From: Polaribacter sp. BAL334
Lineage (GTDB): Bacteria; Bacteroidota; Bacteroidia; Flavobacteriales; Flavobacteriaceae
Direction: 5' to 3'
Length of the DNA: 64,000 nt
NCBI RefSeq assembly: GCF_015767435.1
Contig: NZ_JADWOV010000258.1
Coordinates: forward strand, 1-64,000
Shown here: positions 52,989-61,832 of the stretch, piece after piece
Position numbering within the stretch: position 1 is the stretch's first letter
Layout of the letters: each line of letters opens with the position of its first letter
Notes under the pieces: model-generated
Told to the model about the DNA's origin: nothing
Databases searched by the model: none
Seen by the model: the letters and a program-made list of their open reading frames with translations, nothing else
Program-made: the position numbers and the translations under genes

Positions 52989-55004
52989 ATGAATCCTTTA
53001 TTACACCATTTTAATACAGCGCCATTTTCTAAAATTGCTCCTGAACATTACAAACCAGCTATTGAAAAAGCAATTGAAATGGCAAAAGCAGAAATTGATG
53101 CGATTGTCTCAAATCCTGAAAAACCAACTTTTGAAAACACCACAGTTACCTTAGATTTTGCTGGAGAAAAACTGAACAGAATAACGAGTATTTTTTTCAA
53201 TTTGAATGCCGCTGAAACCAATGACGAAATTCAAAAAATTGCACAAGAAATCTCACCTTGGTTGAGTGAATTCAAAAATGATATAACTTTAAACGAAGGA
53301 TTATTTGCAAGAGTAAAAGCGGTTTTTGAAACAATAGACAGTTTGCAATTATCGTCAGAACAGGAGATGTTGTTAGAAAAACAATACAAAAGTTTTGCAA
53401 GAAATGGCGCCAATTTATCAGAAGAAAAAAAGGATACTTTGCGAAAAATTGACGCTGAATTATCAAAACTTACGTTGCAATTTGGTGAAAATGTATTAGC
53501 TGAAACTAACAATTTTGAATTGCATATTTTAGATGAAAAAGAATTGACAGGCTTACCTGAATCTGCCAAAGAAGCAGCACAAGAAATAGCAAAAGAAAAA
53601 GGCAAAGAAGGATTCGTTTTTACCCTCGATTTTCCAAGTTATATTCCATTTGTAACCTATGTAGAAAACAGAGAATTGCGCAAAAAAATGGCAATTGCCG
53701 CTGGCAAAAAAGGGTTTCAAAGCAATCAATTTAACAATGAACAAATTGTTTTAAACATCGTAAAATTGCGTCATAAAAGAGCAAATTTGTTGGGGTACAA
53801 GTCTCATGCACATTTTGTTTTAGAAGAAAGAATGGCCGAAACTCCAGAAAAAGTCATTGAATTTTCCAACGAATTGCTTCAAAAAGCGAAACCTGCTGCT
53901 GAAAGAGAGTTCAAACATCTTGAAAATTATGCTAAAAAATTAGACGGAATTGAGCAACTCCAAAAATGGGATGGCGCTTTTTATGCAGAAAAATTAAAGA
54001 AAGAATTGTTTGATTTAGATCAAGAACAACTAAAACCTTATTTTCAATTAGAAAACGTGATTGAAGGTGTTTTTACGATTGCAAATAAATTATTTGACCT
54101 GAAATTTGAAGAAGTTTTTGACATTGACAAATACCATCAAGATGTAAAAACGTATAAAGTTTCGGATTCAAAAAGCAATTTTATTGCTGTTTTTTATGCC
54201 GATTTTCATCCTAGAAAAGGGAAAAGAAATGGCGCTTGGATGACTTCCTATAAATCGCAATATATCAAAGAGGGCATCAATGAACGACCTCATGTTTCTA
54301 TTGTTTGCAATTTTACAAAACCAACAGCCACAAAACCTTCTTTACTGACTTTCAATGAAGTAACTACATTATTTCACGAATTTGGACACGCTTTACATGG
54401 AATGTTGGCAAACACAACCTACTCAAGTTTGTCAGGAACGTCTGTTTCTTGGGATTTTGTAGAGTTGCCAAGTCAAGTTTTAGAAAATTGGTGTTATGAA
54501 AAAGAAGCGTTGGAATTGTTCGCAAAACATTATAAAACTGGCGAAATTATTCCGATGAAATATGTGGAGAAAATTAAAGAATCAGCGAGTTTTCATGAGG
54601 GAATGCAAACCTTACGTCAACTGAGTTTTGGTATTTTGGACATGAAATGGCACAGTGAAAATCCATCAGAAATAGCTTCCATAAAGGAATTTGAAAATGA
54701 CGCATTTTCTGACACGAAATTGTATCCTGATGTGGCCGAAAATTGTATGAGTACTTCGTTTTCCCATATTTTTCAGGGCGGATATTCTGCAGGCTATTAT
54801 TCCTATAAATGGGCAGAAGTGTTGGATGCAGATGCGTTTGAATATTTTTTAGAAAACGGAATTTTCAACAAAGAAATCGCTACGAAATTCAAAGAAAATG
54901 TGCTTTCAAAAGGCGGAACAGAAAAACCAATGAATCTGTATAAACGTTTTCGAGGGAAAGAACCAAAACCTGATGCGTTGTTAAAACGTGCTGGATTGAT
55001 TTAA
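52989..55004 (+). CDS. M3-family zinc metallopeptidase (oligopeptidase A / dipeptidyl carboxypeptidase type)
   Basis: A 671-residue enzyme without signal peptide, of the usual length for cytoplasmic M3 peptidases. The zinc motif is FHEFGHALHG with His463, Glu464 and His467; further family segments are PLLHHFNTAPFSKIAPEHYKPAIEKAI at the N-terminus, VCNFTKPT, LSGTSVSWDFVELPSQVLENW and a C-terminal HIFQGGYSAGYYSYKWAEVLDADAF. It degrades short peptides in the cytoplasm. It could be named dcp or prlC; the sequence alone does not decide, so no symbol is given. Start ATG 52989 is 47 bp after purE. Confidence 0.95.
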   Translation: MNPLLHHFNTAPFSKIAPEHYKPAIEKAIEMAKAEIDAIVSNPEKPTFENTTVTLDFAGEKLNRITSIFFNLNAAETNDEIQKIAQEISPWLSEFKNDITLNEGLFARVKAVFETIDSLQLSSEQEMLLEKQYKSFARNGANLSEEKKDTLRKIDAELSKLTLQFGENVLAETNNFELHILDEKELTGLPESAKEAAQEIAKEKGKEGFVFTLDFPSYIPFVTYVENRELRKKMAIAAGKKGFQSNQFNNEQIVLNIVKLRHKRANLLGYKSHAHFVLEERMAETPEKVIEFSNELLQKAKPAAEREFKHLENYAKKLDGIEQLQKWDGAFYAEKLKKELFDLDQEQLKPYFQLENVIEGVFTIANKLFDLKFEEVFDIDKYHQDVKTYKVSDSKSNFIAVFYADFHPRKGKRNGAWMTSYKSQYIKEGINERPHVSIVCNFTKPTATKPSLLTFNEVTTLFHEFGHALHGMLANTTYSSLSGTSVSWDFVELPSQVLENWCYEKEALELFAKHYKTGEIIPMKYVEKIKESASFHEGMQTLRQLSFGILDMKWHSENPSEIASIKEFENDAFSDTKLYPDVAENCMSTSFSHIFQGGYSAGYYSYKWAEVLDADAFEYFLENGIFNKEIATKFKENVLSKGGTEKPMNLYKRFRGKEPKPDALLKRAGLI

Positions 55005-55025
55005 AATGAAATTCTCAAAAACGTT

Positions 55026-56264
55026 TTAACCTTTCTTCGCCTCAATCCATTTGCTCAAATATTTAGTGGCTTGCAATGTTTGATATTGTAACAAACTTTG
55101 AAGAAAATGTTCACTTCTATGGTTTTCTAAATCTTGCTGAATTTCCAAAATACGATTGATAAAAGGGGGTTCCAGTTTCGTTTTGTCATAAAATGCATTG
55201 ATGATTTCTATGCCATTTTTTTGAGCAGAATCCCATACAATTTGGTTGGTGTACAATTCTACGGCTTTGTTGGCAAATTCTTCAAAATCATCCGTAATAA
55301 AACCATTCCATGGCAAATTTTGATGCATTCCTTCTGCGCCAATTGTTGAAGTTATACTTGGTGTTCCACACAACATAGCTTCTGTTAATTTCCCTTTGAT
55401 TCCTGCTCCAAAACGCAAAGGTGCCAAAACGATTTTTGCATTTGTAATAATTTCTTCCGCATTTTCTGCAAATCCTTTGATAAAAAATCCTTCTTTTGGA
55501 TTGTGTAATTGTTGGATTTGCACAGTTAAAAAAGCACCATAAATATGCAATTCAGCTTTTGGAAGTTGTTTTCTAATGTTTTTCCAAATATGATTTTTGA
55601 GTGTTTGAACAGCATCTATATTTGGTTTGTGAAAAAAATTCCCAATAAAAACAAAGTGATTTCTTTCCTCAAATGACAACCATTTATTGACTTTTGAATC
55701 TTCAATTTTATCTAATAAAAAAGGTAAATAATACAAAATAGCAGCTTCAACTTTAAAAACGGAAGTCAAGATTTCCATTTCAAAAGTGGAAATAATCAAA
55801 GAAACGTCGCAGCGTAAAATCGAAGCAATTTCACGTTTGGTAATCTCTTGTTTTTTGAGTTCGTCAATCGAAAAATCTTTGTTTTTTTGCAAACAAATTT
55901 CACGCGTTTTTCGCAAGCAATGCAAATCTTCCGTATCTAAAATCGTCATTGCATTTGGACAGTTTTCGAAAACTCTCCATCCAAATTGCTCTTCTGTCAA
56001 AAATCGATCAAAAAGAATCATTTCTGGATTCAATTTTCTGACAAAATCATCAAAAGAAGCATCGTTTAATTGAATCTCAACTTCCTCAATTCCAAGAGAA
56101 GCTAATGAAAAAAAAGGCGCAACTTTTTTGGCTGCGCACACAAAAGTTATTTGAAAATTTTGTTGTTGAAAAACAGTTATCAACTGCAACATTCTACTGC
56201 CAGCTGCAGAAGCATTGGGTGCTACCCAAACTGTTCCAATGATTAAAAGTGATTTTTTTGACAA
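55026..56264 (-). CDS. Glycosyltransferase, GT-B fold
   Basis: A 412-residue protein with the two-domain GT-B pattern. The N-terminal domain starts SLLIIGTVWVAPNASAAGSRMLQLITVF, and the C-terminal nucleotide-sugar domain contains HFVFIGNFFHKPN, LHIYGAF, VLAPLRFGAGIKGKLTEAMLCGTPSITSTIGAEGM with the usual E of the retaining GT4 type. The substrate is unknown; no other glycan-assembly gene is adjacent. Its start codon directly abuts the haem-binding protein gene, so both form a unit. Confidence 0.8.
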   Translation of the reverse strand: MSKKSLLIIGTVWVAPNASAAGSRMLQLITVFQQQNFQITFVCAAKKVAPFFSLASLGIEEVEIQLNDASFDDFVRKLNPEMILFDRFLTEEQFGWRVFENCPNAMTILDTEDLHCLRKTREICLQKNKDFSIDELKKQEITKREIASILRCDVSLIISTFEMEILTSVFKVEAAILYYLPFLLDKIEDSKVNKWLSFEERNHFVFIGNFFHKPNIDAVQTLKNHIWKNIRKQLPKAELHIYGAFLTVQIQQLHNPKEGFFIKGFAENAEEIITNAKIVLAPLRFGAGIKGKLTEAMLCGTPSITSTIGAEGMHQNLPWNGFITDDFEEFANKAVELYTNQIVWDSAQKNGIEIINAFYDKTKLEPPFINRILEIQQDLENHRSEHFLQSLLQYQTLQATKYLSKWIEAKKG

Positions 56265-56738
56265 TTATTCTACACTCATTTGTTGCTTATAATCAGCTTG
56301 CGCTTTTTTTCCCCAAGCCACAATAGCTTCAACTTGTGCTGGCGTCAATCTTGCATCTGCATGTGTCCAAGTGTATGAATTTAAAGGCATTTCTCCTTTG
56401 GCAACTTCTTCATGCAATTCATCCATTTTGTGCTCTTTTCTTTTCAATTCATAAGAATTCCAATTCGAAAAATCCAAGTGTTTTTTTCCATCTTTTACAT
56501 GGTCTGCTAACCAAAAATTTACAGGCGTAATATTGCTATACCAAGGATATCTTGTGTTGCTAGAATGACAATCAAAACAGGTGTTTTTCAAAATTTCTTG
56601 TACCTCTTTTGGTGGATTTGTCTCAGCAATAAATGCATTTACAGATGTCATATCTCCTTCGTTTTTTTCAGGACGGAAAAATTGTGCAACAACAATTACT
56701 ATCAATAAAACAATTCCTATTTTTTTTAAAATTTTCAT
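56265..56738 (-). CDS. Haem-binding domain protein (CxxCH), membrane anchored
   Basis: A 157-residue protein with an N-terminal hydrophobic anchor (KILKKIGIVLLIVIVVAQFF) and a periplasmic domain of the Haem_bd type: ILKNTCFDCHSSNTRYPWYSNI with the CxxCH haem-attachment motif, NFWLADHVKDGKKHLDFSNWNSY, and a C-terminal TPAQVEAIVAWGKKA. Members are thought to bind c-type haem and are often found in Bacteroidota. It is followed directly by the glycosyltransferase gene, with no obvious functional link. Confidence 0.88.
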   Translation of the reverse strand: MKILKKIGIVLLIVIVVAQFFRPEKNEGDMTSVNAFIAETNPPKEVQEILKNTCFDCHSSNTRYPWYSNITPVNFWLADHVKDGKKHLDFSNWNSYELKRKEHKMDELHEEVAKGEMPLNSYTWTHADARLTPAQVEAIVAWGKKAQADYKQQMSVE

Positions 56739-56806
56739 AATTCAGATTTTAAAATTTTCAACAAGTAAATCTACAAAATTCTAGCTTCATTCTTTAAAAT
56801 TATCTG

Positions 56807-56814
56807 TATTTTTG
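56807..56814 (+). promoter_or_regulatory. -7 box of lpd
   Basis: TATTTTTG, 21 nt upstream of ATG 56836. The divergent haem-binding gene starts 98 bp away on the other strand. Confidence 0.55.
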
Positions 56815-56835
56815 TAACCCAAAATAATTTTTAGT

Positions 56836-58236
56836 ATGAAATACGATATCATTGTTATTGGTTCTGGTCCTGGAGGATATATTGCTGCAGTGAGAGCCTC
56901 ACAATTAGGGAAAAAAGTAGCTATCATCGAAAAATATAGCACTTTAGGAGGAACTTGTTTAAATGTTGGATGCATTCCTTCAAAAGCTTTGTTGGATTCT
57001 TCTCATCATTTTTATGATGCTGTACACCATTTTGAGGAGCATGGAATTTCGGTAGAAAAACCTTCTTTTGATTTTTCAAAAATGATTGAACGCAAGGCAA
57101 ATGTTGTAGAAACTACCACAGCAGGAATCAAATATTTGATGGATAAAAATAAGATTGATGTTTTTGAAGGTTTGGGTTCATTTGAAGATGCAACGCATGT
57201 AAAAATTACTAAAAATGATGGTTCGTCAGAAATTATTGAAGGCGCAAACATCATCATTGCAACAGGTTCAAAACCAGCGAATTTGCCTTTTATCAATTTG
57301 GATAAAGAACGCATCATTACTTCTACTGAAGCTCTAAAATTAAAAGAAGTTCCTAAAAATCTAATTGTCATTGGTGGTGGAGTTATTGGTCTTGAATTGG
57401 GTTCTGTGTACGCGCGTTTAGGTGCAAATGTTCAAGTTATTGAATACGCTCCAAAAATTACACCAACTATGGATGGTGATATTTCTAAAGAATTACAAAA
57501 AGTATTGAAAAAACAAGGCATGGACTTTTTTGTAAGTCATGGTGTAAAATCTGTAGAAAGAAAAGGCGATGAAATTACGGTTATTGCTACCAATAAAAAA
57601 GGTGAAGAAGTTACTTTTACAGGTGATTATTGCTTGGTTTCTGTGGGAAGAAAACCGTATACAGAAGGTTTAGGTTTGGAAAAAGTAGGCGTAAAAGTAA
57701 ACGAAAAAGGACAAGTTGACATCAATAGTCATTTACAAACCAATGTATCTAATATTTATGCAATTGGTGATGTTGTGAAAGGTGCCATGTTGGCGCACAA
57801 AGCTGAGGAAGAAGGTGTTGTTGTAGCCGAATTTATTGCTGGCGAAAAACCACATATTGACTATAATTTGATTCCAGGAATTGTATATACTTGGCCTGAA
57901 GTAGCTGCTGTTGGAAAAACTGAAGAAGAATTAATTGCCGCAAAAATCGATTATAAACTTGGTAAATTTTCAATGCGCGCTTTGGGAAGATCAAGAGCGA
58001 GTGGTGATATTGACGGATTTGTAAAAGTATTGGCTGATAAAAAAACAGACGAAATTTTAGGAGTTCACATGGTTGGTGCAAGAGTAGCTGATTTGATTAT
58101 GGAAGCTGCTGTTGCTATGGAGTTCAGAGCTTCTGCTGAAGATTTAGCAAGAATTTGTCATGGACATCCAACATATGCTGAGGCTGTAAAAGAAGCTGCA
58201 AAAGCGGCTTGGGATGGCAAACCTTTGAATGCTTAA
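56836..58236 (+). CDS. lpdA: Dihydrolipoyl dehydrogenase (E3)
   Basis: A 466-residue flavoprotein, the E3 subunit of 2-oxoacid dehydrogenase complexes, reoxidising dihydrolipoamide with NAD+. The FAD-binding start is DIIVIGSGPGGYIAAVRA; the redox disulfide Cys41-Cys46 is in GGTCLNVGCIPSK; the NAD-binding GGGVIGLELGSVYARLG and the C-terminal GHPTYAEAVKEAA, with the catalytic His-Glu pair, are present. Start ATG 56836 fits the family. A 33-bp palindrome lies 18 bp behind the stop. Confidence 0.97.
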   Translation: MKYDIIVIGSGPGGYIAAVRASQLGKKVAIIEKYSTLGGTCLNVGCIPSKALLDSSHHFYDAVHHFEEHGISVEKPSFDFSKMIERKANVVETTTAGIKYLMDKNKIDVFEGLGSFEDATHVKITKNDGSSEIIEGANIIIATGSKPANLPFINLDKERIITSTEALKLKEVPKNLIVIGGGVIGLELGSVYARLGANVQVIEYAPKITPTMDGDISKELQKVLKKQGMDFFVSHGVKSVERKGDEITVIATNKKGEEVTFTGDYCLVSVGRKPYTEGLGLEKVGVKVNEKGQVDINSHLQTNVSNIYAIGDVVKGAMLAHKAEEEGVVVAEFIAGEKPHIDYNLIPGIVYTWPEVAAVGKTEEELIAAKIDYKLGKFSMRALGRSRASGDIDGFVKVLADKKTDEILGVHMVGARVADLIMEAAVAMEFRASAEDLARICHGHPTYAEAVKEAAKAAWDGKPLNA

Positions 58237-58254
58237 AATTCATTCTATTTGATG

Positions 58255-58287
58255 AGACCTCACAGGTTTTAAAAACCTGTGAGGTCT
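58255..58287. repeat. Perfect palindrome after lpd (AGACCTCACAGGTTTT arms), likely terminator
   Basis: Arms 58255-58270 and 58272-58287 are perfectly complementary over 16 bp with a single central A. It shares the core ACCTnACAGGTTTT with 307-339. It would give a very strong hairpin followed by T-rich sequence and probably ends the lpd transcript. Confidence 0.85.
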
Positions 58288-58325
58288 TCTCTTTTAAAAA
58301 ACATTAGAGTATTTTTACAAAAAAA

Positions 58326-59621
58326 ATGCAACGAACTATTTTTAGTTTTTCAATTGAGGATATTACCCAATTCAAGCAGCAATTATTGTGTTGGTCTCAG
58401 CAATTTGAAACGGCTATTTTTTTAGATTCAAACAACTATAAACAGCAATATACTAGTTTTGATGCAGTGCTTGCAGTAGATGAATTTACGTCCATTAAAA
58501 CCGATTTTCAAAACGCTTTCGGGAAATTACAAGAATATCAAACTACTACAAAAGATTATATTTTCGGATACGTTTCTTATGACGTCAAAAATGATATTGA
58601 ACAACTTTCTTCTAACAATTTTGATGGATTGGACTTTGCGGATTTGTTCTTTTTTCAACCTCAGAAAATCATATTTATCAAAGGAAATATCGTTGAATTA
58701 CAGTATTTAAAAATGGTGGATGATGAAATGGAAAGTGATTTTGCAAAAATCCAACAAACTAATCATCAAGAAATCCAACAATCTACTCCTGATATCAAAA
58801 TAAAATTACGAACCCACAAAGATGAATATCAAGAAAAAGTAACTGCTATTTTACAACATATTCACAGAGGTGATATTTATGAAGCAAATTTTTGTCAGGA
58901 ATTTTATGCTGAAAATACCGAAATAAATCCATTGAAAACATATCAGGATTTGAACAAAATTTCTGAACCTCCATTTGCGGTTTTTTTGAAAATAAATCAT
59001 CACTATTTGTTGTCTGCTTCACCTGAAAGATATATCAGAAAAGAGGGAAATAAAATCATTTCACAGCCAATTAAAGGAACTGCAAAACGTTTGAAAAGTA
59101 AATTCGATGATGAAAAAATTGCTTCAGATTTGGCAAAAGACGCCAAGGAACGTTCTGAAAATGTGATGATTGTAGATTTGGTTCGCAATGATTTGTCAAA
59201 ATCTGCCATCAAAGGAAGTGTAAAAGTGGAAGAATTGTGCAAAGTGTATTCTTTCAAACAAGTGCATCAAATGATTTCAACGGTTGTTTGTGAAATCGAT
59301 GAAAAAATAGCACCAATTCAAGTGTTAAAAGACACTTTTCCTATGGGAAGTATGACTGGTGCACCCAAAGTTTCTGCGATGAAAATCATTGAAAAATACG
59401 AAAATACCAAACGTGGATTGTATTCTGGAGCAGTTGGATATTTCACTCCAAATGGTAATTTTGATTTTAATGTGGTCATTCGTAGCATTTTATACAATCA
59501 GGAAAAAAAATACGTTTCGTATTCAGTGGGTAGTGCCATTACTGCAAAATCAAATCCCGAAAAAGAATACGAAGAATGTTTATTGAAAGCAAAAGCGATG
59601 AAATTCGTGCTTTCAAAATAA
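58326..59621 (+). CDS. pabB: Aminodeoxychorismate synthase component I-like protein (chorismate-binding)
   Basis: A 431-residue enzyme of the anthranilate synthase component I / PabB superfamily. The chorismate-binding domain shows AILQHIHRGDIYEANFCQEF, LSASPERYIRKEGNKIISQPIKGTAKR, SENVMIVDLVRNDLSK, FPMGSMTGAPKVSAMKIIE and the C-terminal FNVVIRSIL. PabB is favoured because no trp genes are adjacent and because Bacteroidota usually carry such a stand-alone short form for folate synthesis; anthranilate or isochorismate synthase are alternatives. Start ATG 58326 is near a TATTTTTA box at 58311, so the leader is short. Confidence 0.8.
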   Translation: MQRTIFSFSIEDITQFKQQLLCWSQQFETAIFLDSNNYKQQYTSFDAVLAVDEFTSIKTDFQNAFGKLQEYQTTTKDYIFGYVSYDVKNDIEQLSSNNFDGLDFADLFFFQPQKIIFIKGNIVELQYLKMVDDEMESDFAKIQQTNHQEIQQSTPDIKIKLRTHKDEYQEKVTAILQHIHRGDIYEANFCQEFYAENTEINPLKTYQDLNKISEPPFAVFLKINHHYLLSASPERYIRKEGNKIISQPIKGTAKRLKSKFDDEKIASDLAKDAKERSENVMIVDLVRNDLSKSAIKGSVKVEELCKVYSFKQVHQMISTVVCEIDEKIAPIQVLKDTFPMGSMTGAPKVSAMKIIEKYENTKRGLYSGAVGYFTPNGNFDFNVVIRSILYNQEKKYVSYSVGSAITAKSNPEKEYEECLLKAKAMKFVLSK

Positions 59622-59672
59622 GTTTTTTATCGCTTCTAGAAATTGATTAAATTTACCATAAATTCAAGTAAA

Positions 59673-60494
59673 ATGATACATCAAGAATTCAATTTCACAT
59701 TTTTTGATACCGAATTTTATGGACAATATTGGGAAGCAGCAAACACAAAAGCCGTAATTGTGTTGGTTCATGGAATGGGAGAACATTCAGGAAGGTTTGC
59801 GCATATAGCAAAAAAAATGACAGAGAATGATTTTTCTGTGGTTGCTTTTGATCATTTTGGCCATGGTAAAACTGAGGGAAAAAGAGGCCACAATCCCAAT
59901 TTTGAAGCGGTATTAGAAAGCATCCAAAAAGCAATAGAAAAAGCAGCAAATTTATTTCCTGAAAAACCAATATTCTTATATGGTCATTCTATGGGTGGCA
60001 ATGCAGTCATCAATTTTGTATTGCGAAAAAATCATCATTTAAAAGGGGTTATTGCTACAAGTCCATTTTTGAAATTGGCATTTGAACCACCAAAAATCAA
60101 ACTTTTTGCAGGAAAAATCTTACAACATATTGCGCCTTCCATAACAATGGGAAATGAACTGAATCCAACTGATATTTCCAGAGATCCAATAGCCGTTAAG
60201 AATTATAAAAATGATGCATTGGTTCACAATCAAATCAGTCCTAATTTTTCCATAACGTTCATTGAATCAGGAAAATGGGCCATTGAAAATGCCTCAAAAT
60301 TGTCCATTCCAATGTGGATTGCACACGGAACTGAAGATAAAATTATCGATTATAAAGGCAGTAAAGCTTTTGTTGAAAATTCAAAAAAAGCAACCCTAAA
60401 ACTCTACAAAGGTGGTTATCACGAATTGCAGCATGATTTGTGTAAAGATGAATTAGGGCAAGATGTGATTGATTGGTTGAACTCACAACTCTAA
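59673..60494 (+). CDS. Alpha/beta hydrolase, monoacylglycerol lipase type
   Basis: A 273-residue cytoplasmic hydrolase. The oxyanion region is VLVHGMGEHSGRF, the nucleophile elbow is LYGHSMGGN, and the catalytic Asp and His are in HGTEDKIIDYKGS and YHELQHD, the order found in lysophospholipases and monoacylglycerol lipases (Hydrolase_4). Start ATG 59673 begins IHQEFNFTFFD; an earlier TTG in frame has no support. It is 21 bp upstream of tilS. Confidence 0.88.
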   Translation: MIHQEFNFTFFDTEFYGQYWEAANTKAVIVLVHGMGEHSGRFAHIAKKMTENDFSVVAFDHFGHGKTEGKRGHNPNFEAVLESIQKAIEKAANLFPEKPIFLYGHSMGGNAVINFVLRKNHHLKGVIATSPFLKLAFEPPKIKLFAGKILQHIAPSITMGNELNPTDISRDPIAVKNYKNDALVHNQISPNFSITFIESGKWAIENASKLSIPMWIAHGTEDKIIDYKGSKAFVENSKKATLKLYKGGYHELQHDLCKDELGQDVIDWLNSQL

Positions 60495-60500
60495 AAAACG

Positions 60501-60508
60501 TACTTTTG
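60501..60508 (+). promoter_or_regulatory. -7 box of tilS
   Basis: TACTTTTG matches TAnnTTTG and ends 7 nt before ATG 60516, so tilS may have its own, nearly leaderless promoter in the gap after the hydrolase gene. Confidence 0.5.
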
Positions 60509-60515
60509 ACTTGAA

Positions 60516-61832
60516 ATGCTCCAAAAATTTGAAAAACATATACATACGAATTTTCCTTTTTTAAAGGATTCAAAACTATTGTTGGCGATTTCTGGCGGAT
60601 TGGATTCTGTGGTATTGATGCATTTGTGCAATCAACTACAATTGAAAATTTCATTAGCACATTGCAATTTCAAATTACGAAATGAAGAAAGTGATTTGGA
60701 CGAAGAATTTGTAAAATATATTTCTCAAATATCGTCTAATCAGATTTTTACAACATTTTTTAACACTGAATTAGTCGCTAAAAAAGAACAGATTTCTATA
60801 CAAATTGCAGCAAGAGAATTGCGCTATACTTGGTTTCAAGAATTGGTAAAAAAACATCAATTTGACTTTATTTTGACAGCACATCATTTAGATGATTCTC
60901 TTGAAACTTTTTTGATACATCTAACTCGCGGTTCAGGTTTGGAAGGATTTACTGGAATTCCCTCAACAAACGGAAATATTATTCGTCCTTTATTGCCATT
61001 TTCAAGAGCTGAAATTTTGGAATATGCTACTGAAAATCAGTTAGAATGGAGAGAAGACAGCTCCAATACAACTACAAAATACCTTCGGAATAACATCAGG
61101 CATCAAATAATTCCGATTTTGAAAGAAATCAATCCAAGTTTGTTAGATTCCTTTGCAAATACAATTCAATATTTACAAGATGCACAACAAATTATTGATG
61201 ATCAAATTGATGAAATTGAAGCGAAAGTTATAAATGAAAAAGACGGAATGTTGTTTTTTGATATTTCAAAAATCAACCAATTGTCAAATCCAAAAGCGTA
61301 TTTGTATCAACTCTTGAAAAAATATCAGTTTACGGAATGGAATAATGTTGTTGATTTGCTCACATCACAATCAGGAAAACAGGTTTTTTCTAAAACACAT
61401 ATATTGCTGAAAGATAGAGATTTTTTGATTTTGTCCGAAATCCCTTCTAAAAAAAGAGATTCAGAAAACTTTGAGATTTTGGAACATCAATCAAAAATTT
61501 CAAGCCCTATTTTTTTAAACTTTGAGGAGAATTCTTACAAAAATATCGAAAATAGAAATACTATTTCAGTAGCTAAAAAGTTGTTAAAATATCCATTAAT
61601 TGTAAGAAAATGGCAAAATGGGGACTACTTTTGTCCATCAGGAATGCAAGGGAAAAAGAAATTGAGCAAGTATTTCAAAGATGAAAAAATTTCAGTCATT
61701 GAAAAAGAGAAAATTTGGCTGTTATGCACTGCTGATAATGAAATTATTTGGGTCATTAATCACAGACAAGACAGGCGTTTTTTAGCAAACTCAGCTACTG
61801 AAAATAGCGTACAAATTACCTATACAACATGA
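60516..61832 (+). CDS. tilS: tRNA(Ile)-lysidine synthetase
   Basis: A 438-residue enzyme that turns the wobble C34 of the AUA-reading tRNA-Ile into lysidine. The PP-loop motif is LLAISGGLDSVVLMHL; LAHCNFKLRNEESDLDEEFV and LTAHHLDDSLETFLIHLTRGSGLEG follow; the C-terminal part contains NGDYFCPSGMQGKKKLSKYFKD, the tRNA-acceptor-binding domain. Complete in length. The stop overlaps the start of the next gene by 4 bp. Confidence 0.96.
   Translation: MLQKFEKHIHTNFPFLKDSKLLLAISGGLDSVVLMHLCNQLQLKISLAHCNFKLRNEESDLDEEFVKYISQISSNQIFTTFFNTELVAKKEQISIQIAARELRYTWFQELVKKHQFDFILTAHHLDDSLETFLIHLTRGSGLEGFTGIPSTNGNIIRPLLPFSRAEILEYATENQLEWREDSSNTTTKYLRNNIRHQIIPILKEINPSLLDSFANTIQYLQDAQQIIDDQIDEIEAKVINEKDGMLFFDISKINQLSNPKAYLYQLLKKYQFTEWNNVVDLLTSQSGKQVFSKTHILLKDRDFLILSEIPSKKRDSENFEILEHQSKISSPIFLNFEENSYKNIENRNTISVAKKLLKYPLIVRKWQNGDYFCPSGMQGKKKLSKYFKDEKISVIEKEKIWLLCTADNEIIWVINHRQDRRFLANSATENSVQITYTT

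Noticed and set aside
53231..53605. Minus-strand frame of 124 codons inside the M3 peptidase gene
   Set aside because: Mirror of the helical N-terminal region of the peptidase; no own signals.
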